Counted from the first letter of the stretch, positions 44,837 through 53,696 are shown. The stretch is DNA of 64,000 nt from Gemmatimonadaceae bacterium (GCA_036003045.1 DASYSS010000037.1:1-64000), one strand, 5' to 3'. Notes: a model not told the origin generated them from the letters alone. Numbers and translations are program-made.

Positions 44837-46168
44837 ATGACCGCCATCAAAGTTCCTCCGCTGGGTGAATCGATCACTGAGGCAACGGTATCGCGCTGGT
44901 TGAAGAACGAGGGCGATCCGGTCGCGGTCGGTGAGACGTTGGTCGAGCTCGACACGGACAAAATCACGGTCGAAGTCCCCGCGATGATGGCCGGCGTGCT
45001 GACGAAACGCGCGCACGCGGAGGGGGACGTGGTCAAGGTTGACGATTTTCTGGCCGAGATCGATGAGAACGCCGTGCCCACAACGGCCGCGGCGGCGGCC
45101 CCCTCTCCGCAGGCGAAGGCGGCCCCCGCAGCGGCTCCCGCAGCGGCTTCCGCCGCGTCGGCGAGCCCGCCAAAGGCAGCACCTCCGCCCGCGGCTCCCG
45201 CTCCACCCAAGGCACCCGCGGCGCAGGACGTCAGGGTGTCGCCCGCGGCCCAACGCGTGGCCGCCGAGCGAGGCATCGACGTCTCAACAGTTCAGGGGAC
45301 GGGACGTGGTGGAGTCGTCAGCAAGCCCGACGTGATCGAGCGCGCGGAGCAACCGCCGCCGCCCGCGCCGCGCCCGCAGCCGATGCAACAGCCGCAGGTG
45401 GACGTCGTTCGGCCGACCGCGCCGAGCGCGGTGTTACCGGGAGTGGGCGACGGACGCGCGACCGGAGGGGGACAGCGCGAAACGCGCGAGAAGATGACGA
45501 CGCGCCGCAAGCGCATCGCGGAAAATCTTCTCCAGTCGCAGCAGGCCACCGCACACCTGACGACGTTCAACGAGATCGACATGTCGACCGTCGTCTCGCT
45601 CCGTGAACGGCTGAAGGAACGCGTCGAGAAGGAACACGGCGTGAAGCTCTCGTTCATGCCGTTCTTCGTGAAGGCGGCGTGCATCGCGCTCGAGCAATTC
45701 CCAACCGTGAACGCGCTCGTCGACGGCGACACCATCGTCTACCGTCACTACGTGAACATGGGGATCGCCGTGGCGGTCGACGCGGGGCTCGTCGTGCCGA
45801 ACATCAAGGACGCCGACCGGAAGGGCATGGTCGAAGTGTCGCGCGAGATCGGAGAACTGGCGAAGCGCGCGCGTGACACGAAGCTGACGATGGAAGACCT
45901 GACCGGCGGCACGTTCACGATCACCAACGGCGGTGTGTTCGGCTCACTCATCTCGACGCCGATCATCAACTACCCCCAGGTGGCAATCCTCGGCCTGCAC
46001 AAGACGCAGGATCGCCCGGTGGCGATCAACGGCAAGGTCGAGATTCGCCCGATGATGTATGTCGCGCTCTCGTACGACCACCGGATCATCGAGGGCCAGC
46101 ACGCGGTGCAGTTCCTCGTGCGTGTGAAGGAGCTGATGGAAGATCCGGCATCGATGCTGGTGAGTTGA
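44837..46168 (+). CDS. sucB: Dihydrolipoyllysine succinyltransferase-type E2 subunit
   Basis: 443 residues. The lipoyl domain (residues about 1-78) has the lipoylated Lys42 in [11 protein letters not shown]. An Ala/Pro linker and a peripheral-subunit-binding domain ([22 protein letters not shown]) follow, then a second linker. The catalytic acyltransferase domain has the terminal motif [17 protein letters not shown]2 passes the acyl group from decarboxylated 2-oxoacid to CoA; sequence flavour ([15 protein letters not shown]) favours the 2-oxoglutarate complex. The usual DHRxxDG reads DHRIIEG. The E1 gene is not nearby. lpdA follows after five bases. Confidence 0.92.
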   Translation: MTAIKVPPLGESITEATVSRWLKNEGDPVAVGETLVELDTDKITVEVPAMMAGVLTKRAHAEGDVVKVDDFLAEIDENAVPTTAAAAAPSPQAKAAPAAAPAAASAASASPPKAAPPPAAPAPPKAPAAQDVRVSPAAQRVAAERGIDVSTVQGTGRGGVVSKPDVIERAEQPPPPAPRPQPMQQPQVDVVRPTAPSAVLPGVGDGRATGGGQRETREKMTTRRKRIAENLLQSQQATAHLTTFNEIDMSTVVSLRERLKERVEKEHGVKLSFMPFFVKAACIALEQFPTVNALVDGDTIVYRHYVNMGIAVAVDAGLVVPNIKDADRKGMVEVSREIGELAKRARDTKLTMEDLTGGTFTITNGGVFGSLISTPIINYPQVAILGLHKTQDRPVAINGKVEIRPMMYVALSYDHRIIEGQHAVQFLVRVKELMEDPASMLVS

Positions 46169-46173
46169 TCGAC

Positions 46174-47631
46174 ATGGGCACGTCATCGAATGCGACCGCG
46201 GCCGGACCGACGCCCGCGGATGTGGTGATCATCGGCGGTGGACCGGGCGGATACACCGCCGCGATCCGGGCCGCGCAGCTCGGGCTTTCCACCGTGTGCG
46301 TCGAGATGGACAAGACGCTTGGTGGTACATGCGTGAACGTCGGGTGCATTCCGTCCAAGGCGCTGCTGACGTCGACGGAGCACTTCGATTTCATGAAGCA
46401 CGCGGCGGCCGCCCACGGGATCGGGGTCGGCGACCTGACGCTGGACCTCGCGACGATGCTGAGCCGCAAGGACGAGGTGGTGCGGCAAAACACGCGCGGC
46501 GTCGAGTTCCTGTTTCGCAAGAACAAGATCACGTGGGCGAAGGGGCGCGGAGTGTTGCGGGCGGGGAATGTCGTTGAGGTGGAGTCGGCCGGCGCGGGGG
46601 CGGCGGGGGGCCCCCCCGCTGAAAAAATCGCCACGTACCAGGCAAAGAACGTCATCATTGCCACCGGCTCCGTACCGATCGAGCTCCCCTTCCTCAAATT
46701 CGACGAAACGCGGATCCTCTCGAACGTCGGCGCCCTCACGATCCCGAAAGTCCCCGACCACCTCGTCGTCGTCGGCGGCGGCGTGATCGGCCTCGAGCTG
46801 GGCTCCGTCTGGAACCGCCTCGGCGCGAAGGTCACCATCGTCGAGCTCATGCCGACCATCCTCCCCGGCATGGACGACGACGTCATCAAAGAATCCGAGC
46901 GCGTCTTCCGGAAGCAGGGGCTCGACATTCGGACCAACACGAAAGTCGTGAACGGCGGCGCGACGGAAAACGGCGCCTTCATCGAAGTCGAGCGCGACGG
47001 AAAGCGTGAACGGATCGAGGGCGATCACGTCCTCGTCTCCGTCGGACGCCGGCCGTCGACGAACGGAATCGACGTCAAAACGCTGGGGCTCGACGTCGGC
47101 AAGCGCGGCGAAATCCTGGTCGACGATCAGCTGCACACGAACCTTCCCAACGTCTACGCGATCGGTGACTGCGTCCCCGGTCTCATGCTCGCCCACAAAG
47201 CCGAGCACGAAGGCGTCGTCGCGGCGGAAGTCATCGCGGGGCAGCCGTCGCACATGCATTACAAGGCGATCCCGAACGTCGTCTACACCTGGCCCGAGAT
47301 CGCCGCCGTCGGCCTTACAGAACGGCAAGTCAAAGAGAGCGGCCGCGACTACCGGACCGGCAAGTTCCCATTCTCGGCCAACGGACGCGCGCGTTCGATG
47401 GGCGAAACGGCTGGCTTCGTGAAGTTCGTCGCCGACGCCAAGACCGACGAGCTGCTCGGCGCCCACATGGTGGGACCAAGCGCATCGGAACTCATCGCCG
47501 AGGTCGTGCTCGGGTTCGAGTACCGGGCGTCGTCGGAGGACATCGGGGTCACGATCCACGCGCACCCCACCCTGTCCGAGGTAACGAAGGAAGCGGCGCT
47601 TGCGACGCTCGGGCGCGCGTTGCAGATCTGA
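46174..47631 (+). CDS. lpdA: Dihydrolipoamide dehydrogenase (E3)
   Basis: 486 residues with the FAD site IIGGGPGGYTAAIRAAQLG, the redox disulfide GGTCVNVGCIPSK, the NAD site VVGGGVIGLELG, the second FAD motif YAIGD and the dimer-interface active-site base HAHPTLSE. It reoxidises lipoyl groups of E2 for 2-oxoacid dehydrogenase complexes. ATG 46174 has GGTGAG nine bases upstream. Around residue 145-150 a G6C7 tract (46605-46617) encodes a small Gly-Gly-Pro-Pro insertion not typical of the family. It directly follows sucB. Confidence 0.95.
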   Translation: MGTSSNATAAGPTPADVVIIGGGPGGYTAAIRAAQLGLSTVCVEMDKTLGGTCVNVGCIPSKALLTSTEHFDFMKHAAAAHGIGVGDLTLDLATMLSRKDEVVRQNTRGVEFLFRKNKITWAKGRGVLRAGNVVEVESAGAGAAGGPPAEKIATYQAKNVIIATGSVPIELPFLKFDETRILSNVGALTIPKVPDHLVVVGGGVIGLELGSVWNRLGAKVTIVELMPTILPGMDDDVIKESERVFRKQGLDIRTNTKVVNGGATENGAFIEVERDGKRERIEGDHVLVSVGRRPSTNGIDVKTLGLDVGKRGEILVDDQLHTNLPNVYAIGDCVPGLMLAHKAEHEGVVAAEVIAGQPSHMHYKAIPNVVYTWPEIAAVGLTERQVKESGRDYRTGKFPFSANGRARSMGETAGFVKFVADAKTDELLGAHMVGPSASELIAEVVLGFEYRASSEDIGVTIHAHPTLSEVTKEAALATLGRALQI

Positions 47632-47635
47632 GGTC

Positions 47636-48118
47636 GTGACCGGCTACTTCGCGCTCGCGCCGCGCCCGCTGCTTCCCGAGGACTCGCAGGGAACACGCAC
47701 CCTTCTCATGGGTGCGTTGGGCGTCACGCCATACATCGATCGCGCGATCGAAGTGCTCGCACTCGCCGAGCGCGGTCATGATCCTGAGCACAAAGCGCTC
47801 GTCATCGCGCGCGACGGAACGGTTGCCGGACTCGCGCTGTTCGGTCCGATCGCCGGCACCGCGCACGGCATGCGGCTGCACGTCGCCGTGTTGGCGCCGG
47901 GCGTCGATTCCGAGGACGTGGGCGACCGGCTGCTGAAGGCCGTCGCCGACGCCGCCCGCGCCGACGGGGCGACCTATCTCCTGGCCGAGCTCCCCGACGA
48001 TCCCGCGCTCGGCACCGTCGTGGCGCTGCTCAGGCATCACGGCTTCAAGCAGGAAGCGCGCATCCCCGATTTCTACCGCGACGGCGTCGCGCTCACGTTG
48101 TCTCGCCTGCCGCTCTGA
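47636..48118 (+). CDS. GNAT-family acetyltransferase-like protein
   Basis: A 160-residue protein whose middle matches the GNAT acetyl-CoA fold: KALVIARDGTVAGLALFGPIAG, then RLHVAVLAPGV and DRLLKAVADAARADGATYLLAELPDD, and a late LLRHHGFKQEARIPDFYRDGVA typical of GNAT motif B. The acceptor amine is unknown. GTG 47636 begins four bases after the lpdA stop, so it is likely cotranscribed with sucB-lpdA. The GAGG just ahead is closer than ideal. Confidence 0.78.
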   Translation: MTGYFALAPRPLLPEDSQGTRTLLMGALGVTPYIDRAIEVLALAERGHDPEHKALVIARDGTVAGLALFGPIAGTAHGMRLHVAVLAPGVDSEDVGDRLLKAVADAARADGATYLLAELPDDPALGTVVALLRHHGFKQEARIPDFYRDGVALTLSRLPL

Positions 48119-48137
48119 CGCGGCCCCAGCCCTCTCG

Positions 48138-49841
48138 ATGAAAATGAAAGCGATCGCTCTCTCCGCAGCCGCGACGCTGGCTCTCTCGGCGTGCACACAT
48201 CCGACGACGAATCCAACCCCGGTGCCGGGCGAGCGGTTCGACGTCATCATCGAGAACGGACGCGTCGTCGACGGAACAGGCGCCGCGTGGTTCTACGGCG
48301 ACGTGGGAATTCGCGGCGACCGGATCGCCGCGGTCATGCCGCGCGGACTCCTGCACAACGCGTCCGCTGCGACACGCGTCGACGCGCGGAACATGATCGT
48401 GGCCCCGGGCTTCATCGACATTCAGGATCAATCGGGCGGCCAACTGCTGCTCGGCGACGGCCGCCAACTCGGCAAGATCACGCAGGGCGTCACGACGGGA
48501 ATCCTCGGCGAGGGCTCGACCCCCGCCCCATTGAATCCAGCGAATCTTCCGCCCGACGCGAGCGAGCTTCAGCGGCGTTTCGCGCAGCCGCACGGGTTCG
48601 ACGCATGGCTGAGCGCGATGCAGGCGCACGGCATCTCGCAGAACGTCGGGTCGTTCGTCGGCGCCGGCACGATTCGGCAATACGGGATGGCGGAGCGCAT
48701 GGGCGCGGCGACGGGCGCCACGCTCGACTCGATGCGCGCGGCGGTGCGGCGCGCGATGGAAGACGGCGCGTTCGGCATGGCGAGCGCGCTGATCTATCCG
48801 CCCAACACGTTCGCGACGACCGAGGAGCTGGTCGAAGAATCGAAGGCGATGTCGCCGTACGGCGGTGTCTACATCTCGCACATGCGGTCCGAGGCCGACC
48901 ATCTCCTCGAGGCGGTCGACGAGGTCATTCGTATTTCGCGCGACGGCGGCGTGCCGGGCGAGATCTACCATCTCAAGGCGGCCGGCACCCGCAACTGGAG
49001 CAAGGAAGCGCCGATGATCGCCAAGATCGATTCGGCGCGCGCCGCGGGGATCGACGTGCAAGCGAACATGTACCCGTACACTGCCGGCGCGACGGGTCTC
49101 TCGTCGTGCCTGCCGCCGTCGTATTCGGCCGAGGGCAAGCTGTTCGACAACCTCGCGAGCGCCGAGATCCGCGCGAAGATCCACGAAGAAGTGGCGCATC
49201 CGACGAGCGAGTGGGAGAACCTCTGCGAGCTCGCGTCGCCGAGCGGCGTGTTGATCACCAATCTGCGCAAGCCGGAGAACCAGCAGTACATCGGCAAGCG
49301 GCTCGATGAAATCGCGCGACTGAAGAACGAGGACTATCTCGACGCGGCGATGGATCTCATCCTCAGTGAGCACAGTCGCGTGGAGACGACGTACTTTCTG
49401 ATGAGCGAAGACAACGTCAAGCTCCAGCTGCGGCAGCCGTGGATGAAGATCGGAACGGATGCCGGCGGCCCCGACCCGGATAGCGTTCGCGCGCTCGTGC
49501 ACCCGCGCACGTTCGGCAACTACCCGCGCATCCTCGGCAAGTACGTGCGCGACGAGAAGGTGATTCCGCTCGAGGACGCCGTGCGAAAAATGACGTCAGC
49601 CGTCGCGACGCGGCTGTCGATCAACGACCGCGGATTGCTGAAGCCCGGCATGTACGCCGACGTCGTCGTGTTCGATCCGGCGACGATCGCCGACCGCGCG
49701 ACCTACGAGCAGCCGAAGCAGCTGTCGGTCGGCGTGCGCGACGTGTGGGTCAACGGCGTCCAGGTGCTGCGCGACGGCAAGCACACCGGCGCCACGCCCG
49801 GCCGTGCGCTGCGCGGCCCGGGCTATCGAACGTCGCGCTAA
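48138..49841 (+). CDS. D-aminoacylase-like amidohydrolase lipoprotein
   Basis: The 567-residue protein has a lipoprotein signal (LALSAC, Cys19) and an N-acyl-D-amino-acid deacylase-like TIM barrel: FDVIIENGRVVDGTGAAWFYGDVGIRG in pieces, HMRSEADHLLEAV, EIYHLKAAG, KIGTDAGGPDPDS and a C-terminal beta-sandwich return (GLLKPGMYADVVVFDP). The strand-1 metal motif HxH is missing; the expected PGFIDxHxH reads PGFIDIQDQSGG. Activity may rely on a single metal site or differ from canonical enzymes. It follows the GNAT gene by 19 bases and overlaps the convergent lipoprotein gene by four bases. Confidence 0.82.
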   Translation: MKMKAIALSAAATLALSACTHPTTNPTPVPGERFDVIIENGRVVDGTGAAWFYGDVGIRGDRIAAVMPRGLLHNASAATRVDARNMIVAPGFIDIQDQSGGQLLLGDGRQLGKITQGVTTGILGEGSTPAPLNPANLPPDASELQRRFAQPHGFDAWLSAMQAHGISQNVGSFVGAGTIRQYGMAERMGAATGATLDSMRAAVRRAMEDGAFGMASALIYPPNTFATTEELVEESKAMSPYGGVYISHMRSEADHLLEAVDEVIRISRDGGVPGEIYHLKAAGTRNWSKEAPMIAKIDSARAAGIDVQANMYPYTAGATGLSSCLPPSYSAEGKLFDNLASAEIRAKIHEEVAHPTSEWENLCELASPSGVLITNLRKPENQQYIGKRLDEIARLKNEDYLDAAMDLILSEHSRVETTYFLMSEDNVKLQLRQPWMKIGTDAGGPDPDSVRALVHPRTFGNYPRILGKYVRDEKVIPLEDAVRKMTSAVATRLSINDRGLLKPGMYADVVVFDPATIADRATYEQPKQLSVGVRDVWVNGVQVLRDGKHTGATPGRALRGPGYRTSR

Positions 49842-50380
49842 CGAAGCGCCACTCCCGCTTTGGTCTTGTCGAGCACGAGCTGCTCGAGGTGGCCGGTTGA
49901 ACCGCACGGGATGCGGTCGGTGCTTCCTTCCGTCACGTCCTGCCCCAGCGCGCTGAACGTGACCTGTACGGTGGTGCCGCCCTTTCCGTCGCCCGAGACG
50001 TTGGTGATGAGCGACATGTAGATGCGGTAGCTCGCCGCCTTGGCGCCGGTCATTCCCTGGCCGCAGTCGACGAAGAGCGTCATCGACTCGCCGGCCAAGG
50101 TGCGGGACTTATAGAAATTCTGATTGCCGAGCGTATGGGCGGTCGGATTCTCGATGCCCAGGGGAATCTCGAGCGAGGCGTACGCCTGCTTGGCGGCCGC
50201 CCACACGATGGCGGGATCGGCCGCGATGGTCACCGTCGACGGATGGGGCCTCTCGGCCTCCAGCCGCGCGTTCGATTGATCGCCGGCGTAGATGACCGCC
50301 GGTTTTGGATTGTACCCTTCGGGAGTGCTGCCGGAGCTCGCGCACCCGCCGAGCAGAATCAACAGCGCCACGCGCCGCAT
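49838..50380 (-). CDS. Lipoprotein of unknown function
   Basis: A 180-residue protein with a short lipoprotein signal (LLILLGGC, Cys13). I do not recognise the mature domain. It looks like a compact alpha/beta fold with TVTIAADPAIVWAAAKQAYASL, similar in pattern to START/Bet v 1-like N-termini, and later beta strands such as RIYMSLITNV and TTVQVTFSALGQ. Two Cys in the mature region (VDCGQG and IPCGST) could form a disulfide. The 3' end overlaps the convergent aminoacylase-like gene. Confidence 0.65.
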   Translation of the reverse strand: MRRVALLILLGGCASSGSTPEGYNPKPAVIYAGDQSNARLEAERPHPSTVTIAADPAIVWAAAKQAYASLEIPLGIENPTAHTLGNQNFYKSRTLAGESMTLFVDCGQGMTGAKAASYRIYMSLITNVSGDGKGGTTVQVTFSALGQDVTEGSTDRIPCGSTGHLEQLVLDKTKAGVALR

Positions 50381-50438
50381 GTGTCCGCCAATTCGAAGTT
50401 GTTAACAACATGCGCGCCGGCGCGGCGGATGAAAAGAC

Positions 50439-51128
50439 TCAGCGCTGGGGCGGGGCCGCCGGCGGGGGCGGCGGGGGGGGGGTGTCCCGGTGGCTGAGAA
50501 TCTCCACGGCCAGCGGAAAAATGGCGTGGGCCCACTGCACGTACATCGCGGCCGAGGGGTGGAGTCCGTCCGCGGCGACCAGACCCCGATTCGCGCCCGC
50601 GAGACGAGACAGCGCGGTGATGTCGGCGTAGTGCGTTCCGGCGGCCAAGGCTTCGTCGTGGTTGACGGCGTTGAACGCGTCGATTTCCATAGCGATTTTG
50701 CGCCGGTCTCGACCCTGGGCGTAGGGAGTGACGCCCCAATCGGGGATCGAGATGACGATGACCGATTCGGGGCGTTTTCCGGCTTGGGTCATCGCGCGGC
50801 TCAGCACCAGCCGAAACTGCGGCCGGTATTCCTCGGGAGAGCGTCCGCGGTACTGGTCGTTCACGCCGATGAGCAGCGTGACCAGGTCGAACGGCCCGCG
50901 CGGGCGCGCTTCGTCGATCGCCGCTCCCAGATCGCGTGTCGTCCACGCGGTGCGCGCGATGATCTGCGGATCGGCGACATCGGTGCCGTGCGCGCGAAGG
51001 ATCGACGCGAGGACGACGGGCCACCGGTCGTCCGACGACACCGACTCTCCGATCGTGTACGAATCCCCCAACGACAGAATTCTCGCGCTCGCGTCCCCAC
51101 CCCCGCCGGACGGTGTCGGGTGCGTCAT
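50439..51128 (-). CDS. SGNH/GDSL-family hydrolase
   Basis: The 229-residue protein has SGNH block I (ILSLGDSYTIGE, nucleophile Ser), block III (IGVNDQYRG, Asn) and block V (AADGLHPSAAMY, Asp-His). It is therefore a serine esterase/lipase or acyl-removing enzyme; the substrate is unknown. No signal peptide is visible. The C-terminus is Pro-rich, written by a G10 run on the plus strand (50473-50482). It overlaps the upstream exported-protein gene by four bases (ATGA), indicating coupled translation. Confidence 0.88.
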   Translation of the reverse strand: MTHPTPSGGGGDASARILSLGDSYTIGESVSSDDRWPVVLASILRAHGTDVADPQIIARTAWTTRDLGAAIDEARPRGPFDLVTLLIGVNDQYRGRSPEEYRPQFRLVLSRAMTQAGKRPESVIVISIPDWGVTPYAQGRDRRKIAMEIDAFNAVNHDEALAAGTHYADITALSRLAGANRGLVAADGLHPSAAMYVQWAHAIFPLAVEILSHRDTPPPPPPPAAPPQR

Positions 51129-52279
51129 GGCTTCACGTAGCCGCCGAACACCAGATCCGCGTAGCCGCGCACCTCGCCGCCGGCGTAGCGCTTGGCGAAC
51201 GAGTCGATCGTCTCGATCATCGACGTGCTGATGTTTCCGGGGCCGGGCACGTACAGGGGATGGACCATGCCGAGTCGCCCGAAATAGCTGCGAATGATCA
51301 CGCTGGCGCTGTCTCGCGGCAGCGCCACGACGTTCCGGGCCCAGTCCTCGAAGCCGCCGTCACGGCCCAAGAGGTATTGCTCGACGTTCGAGAGGTAGAA
51401 CGCGGAGATGGTGAGATGGTGTTCGGTGGCGTACTGGCCGATCGCCTTGATTGCCCTGTCGCCGGCGACGTTGCCCACGACGGGCACGATCAGATCGCGC
51501 GCTTCCATCGATCGCACGAAGTGAAACGGCTCTTCCTCGGCGAGGTAGCTCGCCGCGCGGCCGGTGCGGTCGGTGGCGAGCATGAGCTGCCGGAACGTCG
51601 GATAGTCCATCCGATTGTTGCGGCCGATGCTCGAGTAGCGCGTGTCGAGACCGTCGGCGATGAATTCGCTGCGATAGCGGTCGATCATCGCGCGGTCGTG
51701 CGAGTCGAGCGGGACGGCGTAGCTCGTGATCCGCTCGTTGCTCAGCCGGCGCGTCTCGGCGACGGCGGCGGAATCGGTCCCGGCGCGGTCCAGGTACGCG
51801 ACGATGGAGCCGATCTGGCGGCCCGTCCATTTGTCGACGTCGGACGGAACGGGCTTCCCGAACAGGCGGCAGAGGAACTCCATTCGATTACGCGAAAGCG
51901 CGAACAGCGACTTGAAGAGCAGATGCTCGAGCAGGTTGTCGCGCCGGATGTCGAGCATGAACGCGATCGACGGCCGGATCAGCGCGACGTACGAAAAGTT
52001 CTGATCGGGTCCGACGCCGACGTAGACGCCGCCGTGCGTGCCGACTTTCGCGAGCTGAGTCGTGATTTGGAGATACGACTCCTCGTTCGAGATGATGTTG
52101 TCCGAATCGAAGTAGCCGGCGCTCTCGGACAGCCGCGCGACGAGCGCGGCGAAGCTGGAATCGGGCGCGCGCTGGGCGCGCGCCGTGGCGATTGCGGGTG
52201 TCGCCAGCACGAGCGCGTGCGCCAAAACGCTCGCGACCAGCCACGCGCGTGTCGCGGCTCGACGGGTGATCGACCTCAC
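51125..52279 (-). CDS. Exported protein of unknown function with Rossmann-like motif
   Basis: 384 residues, with a long signal peptide (about 1-36, ending ARA). The mature part has conserved-looking blocks: SESAGYFDSDNIISNEES, then GGVYVGVGPDQNFSYVALI, RPSIAFMLDIRRDNLLEHLL, and later YPTFRQLMLATDRTG and VGNVAGDRAIKAIG. The GVGPD turn followed by an acidic strand end (FMLDIRRD) looks like the start of a methyltransferase-type Rossmann fold, odd for an exported protein. I recall similar uncharacterised proteins in soil phyla but cannot name a function. GTG start; coupled to the SGNH hydrolase. Confidence 0.7.
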   Translation of the reverse strand: MRSITRRAATRAWLVASVLAHALVLATPAIATARAQRAPDSSFAALVARLSESAGYFDSDNIISNEESYLQITTQLAKVGTHGGVYVGVGPDQNFSYVALIRPSIAFMLDIRRDNLLEHLLFKSLFALSRNRMEFLCRLFGKPVPSDVDKWTGRQIGSIVAYLDRAGTDSAAVAETRRLSNERITSYAVPLDSHDRAMIDRYRSEFIADGLDTRYSSIGRNNRMDYPTFRQLMLATDRTGRAASYLAEEEPFHFVRSMEARDLIVPVVGNVAGDRAIKAIGQYATEHHLTISAFYLSNVEQYLLGRDGGFEDWARNVVALPRDSASVIIRSYFGRLGMVHPLYVPGPGNISTSMIETIDSFAKRYAGGEVRGYADLVFGGYVKP

Positions 52280-52289
52280 GTCGGAGAAT

Positions 52290-52487
52290 CTATTGCTTGG
52301 AGGCTTGCGTCATGACGACGCGAAGGCGGTGAAGAAATGCCGTCGGTCCCGCACCGTCCGGCAGCGCCGCCAGCACTTGGCGGACGTCGTTCTCGCTGAC
52401 GGCGAGCCCGGCACTGAGCGCGTTCGGATCGACGCCGACGCGCTGAAATTCGCGAAGCAACTGCTCGAATCGCTCTTCCTGGGACAT
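52290..52487 (-). CDS. 65-residue helical protein
   Basis: A small acidic-to-basic helical protein (MSQEERFEQLLREFQRVGV at the start) with no recognised domain. It reads like a compact three-helix unit, possibly HTH-like in the middle (PNALSAGLAVSENDVRQVLAAL). The ATG follows GGGGGCTGA. It ends ten bases before the exported unknown protein, so it may be the first gene of that operon. Coding status is moderate given its size. Confidence 0.5.
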   Translation of the reverse strand: MSQEERFEQLLREFQRVGVDPNALSAGLAVSENDVRQVLAALPDGAGPTAFLHRLRVVMTQASKQ

Positions 52488-52608
52488 TCAGCCCCCGCGA
52501 AACCCGGACGAAAAGCCGCCATTCGGGCGAGCATGCTACATGAGCCCGCCGAGCAAACTGCATACCTGGACGCGGGTTCGGTAGTCCGAGGTCGGCCCTT
52601 ACAAAAGA

Positions 52609-52638
52609 GAAAGGCCGGCCCGAGTGGGCCGGCCTTTC
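52609..52638 (-). terminator. Rho-independent terminator after the second sigma/anti-sigma pair
   Basis: A 13-bp perfect stem (GAAAGGCCGGCCC, 52609-52621, with GGGCCGGCCTTTC, 52626-52638) and a four-base loop, followed on the minus strand by TCTCTTTTG. It lies 22 bases past the anti-sigma-like gene. Confidence 0.82.
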
Positions 52639-52659
52639 GTTCGGGAACGGATTGGACCG

Positions 52660-53115
52660 TCAGCGCGCGATCATCATTACGGTGATCGTCACCGCGGCGG
52701 CAACCACGACGATGGCGGTCGCGGTCGTGAGCGCGAACTTGGGCGTCACGACGAACTCGCGGCGGTACCATGGCGTGATCACGACCGGGGCCGTCTGGGG
52801 CAGCGCATCCATGATGCGCGCTTCGACGTACGCCGGGGTGCGCATGCGGCGACGGCGCTCGACCTCGACGTTGATCTGCTTCCAGAACTCGACGTCGCGA
52901 CCGGTTTCGCCCTTCCGCACGCTTGCTTCGGGCAATTCTCCATCTAGCCACGCGTGCACGGCCGGAGCGAGCACACGAGCATCGGTTTCCTGATGACCCA
53001 GCGGCACCTCTCTATCGGCGAGTGGACGCTCCTCTTCGGTGCGTCGCCGCGCGCGATCGTGAAAGTGTCCGTCGAACCCGCTGAGGCCGTCGTCGGAGCG
53101 GAGATCGTCAATCAT
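52660..53115 (-). CDS. Probable anti-sigma factor with C-terminal TM helix
   Basis: The 151-residue protein has a long charged N-terminal part (His/Arg/Glu-rich), a middle block HAWLDGELPEASV that resembles the start of anti-sigma domains, then one TM helix at the extreme C-terminus (about 128-148). No HxxxCxxC zinc motif is present. It begins at the stop of the ECF sigma gene (one-base overlap, TAATG). A tail-anchored anti-sigma or an accessory subunit is the likely role. Confidence 0.65.
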   Translation of the reverse strand: MIDDLRSDDGLSGFDGHFHDRARRRTEEERPLADREVPLGHQETDARVLAPAVHAWLDGELPEASVRKGETGRDVEFWKQINVEVERRRRMRTPAYVEARIMDALPQTAPVVITPWYRREFVVTPKFALTTATAIVVVAAAVTITVMMIAR

Positions 53116-53696
53116 TAAGCGTACTTCTCCTCTAAGAGTGCCTGGAGTGCCTCGCGCGCACGATGAACGCGCATCTTAAGCGCTCCAACTGTGGTACCGA
53201 GTAGGTCGGCCATCTCCTCGTAGGAGCGGCCTTCGACGTGCTTCATCACGAATGCCTCGCGAAGCGACGCGGGAAGCGTCGTCAACGCGCGGTCCAGATC
53301 ACTGCGCAGCTCCGTCCGATCCAACTCTTCATCGGGCGTCGCATAGGCAGAAGGCTGGTCGTCTTCGTCGTAGCTCAGGTGAGACCGACGAATGTTTTTG
53401 AGCCAATCCTTGCAGCCGTTCGCGACTATCCTGAATACCCAAGCATCGAAACGTCCGCGCACCTCCGCGAGGTGTTGGTACGCTTTGATGAAGCTGAGCT
53501 GCAGGATGTCTTCGGCAACGTCGGGGCTTCCCGTCATGCAAAGCGCATGTCGGTACAGCGGATCGCTGTATCGCGTGATCAGGATCTTGAACGCGTCCCG
53601 GTTGCCGGCCAGAACACGCTGGATCACGAGTTGATCAGTGTTTTCCTGATCAACGACGGTTTGATCAGCCCGCAGAACCGCCTCCGTCGTCTTCAC
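53115..53696 (-). CDS. ECF-type RNA polymerase sigma factor
   Basis: About 193 residues from GTG 53696. Region 2 (about 25-95: RVLAGNRDAFKILITRYSD, EDILQLSFIKAYQHL, WVFRIVANGCKDWL) and region 4 (about 135-190: LPASLREAFVMKHVEGRSYE, LLGTTVGALKMRVHRAREAL) are clear. The frame runs on to TTG 53855; those extra residues resemble no sigma region, but a longer form cannot be ruled out. The 5' coding end has three TGATCA palindromes exactly 15 bases apart (DQxxx repeat in protein). Paired with the downstream TM protein. Confidence 0.88.
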   Translation of the reverse strand: MKTTEAVLRADQTVVDQENTDQLVIQRVLAGNRDAFKILITRYSDPLYRHALCMTGSPDVAEDILQLSFIKAYQHLAEVRGRFDAWVFRIVANGCKDWLKNIRRSHLSYDEDDQPSAYATPDEELDRTELRSDLDRALTTLPASLREAFVMKHVEGRSYEEMADLLGTTVGALKMRVHRAREALQALLEEKYA

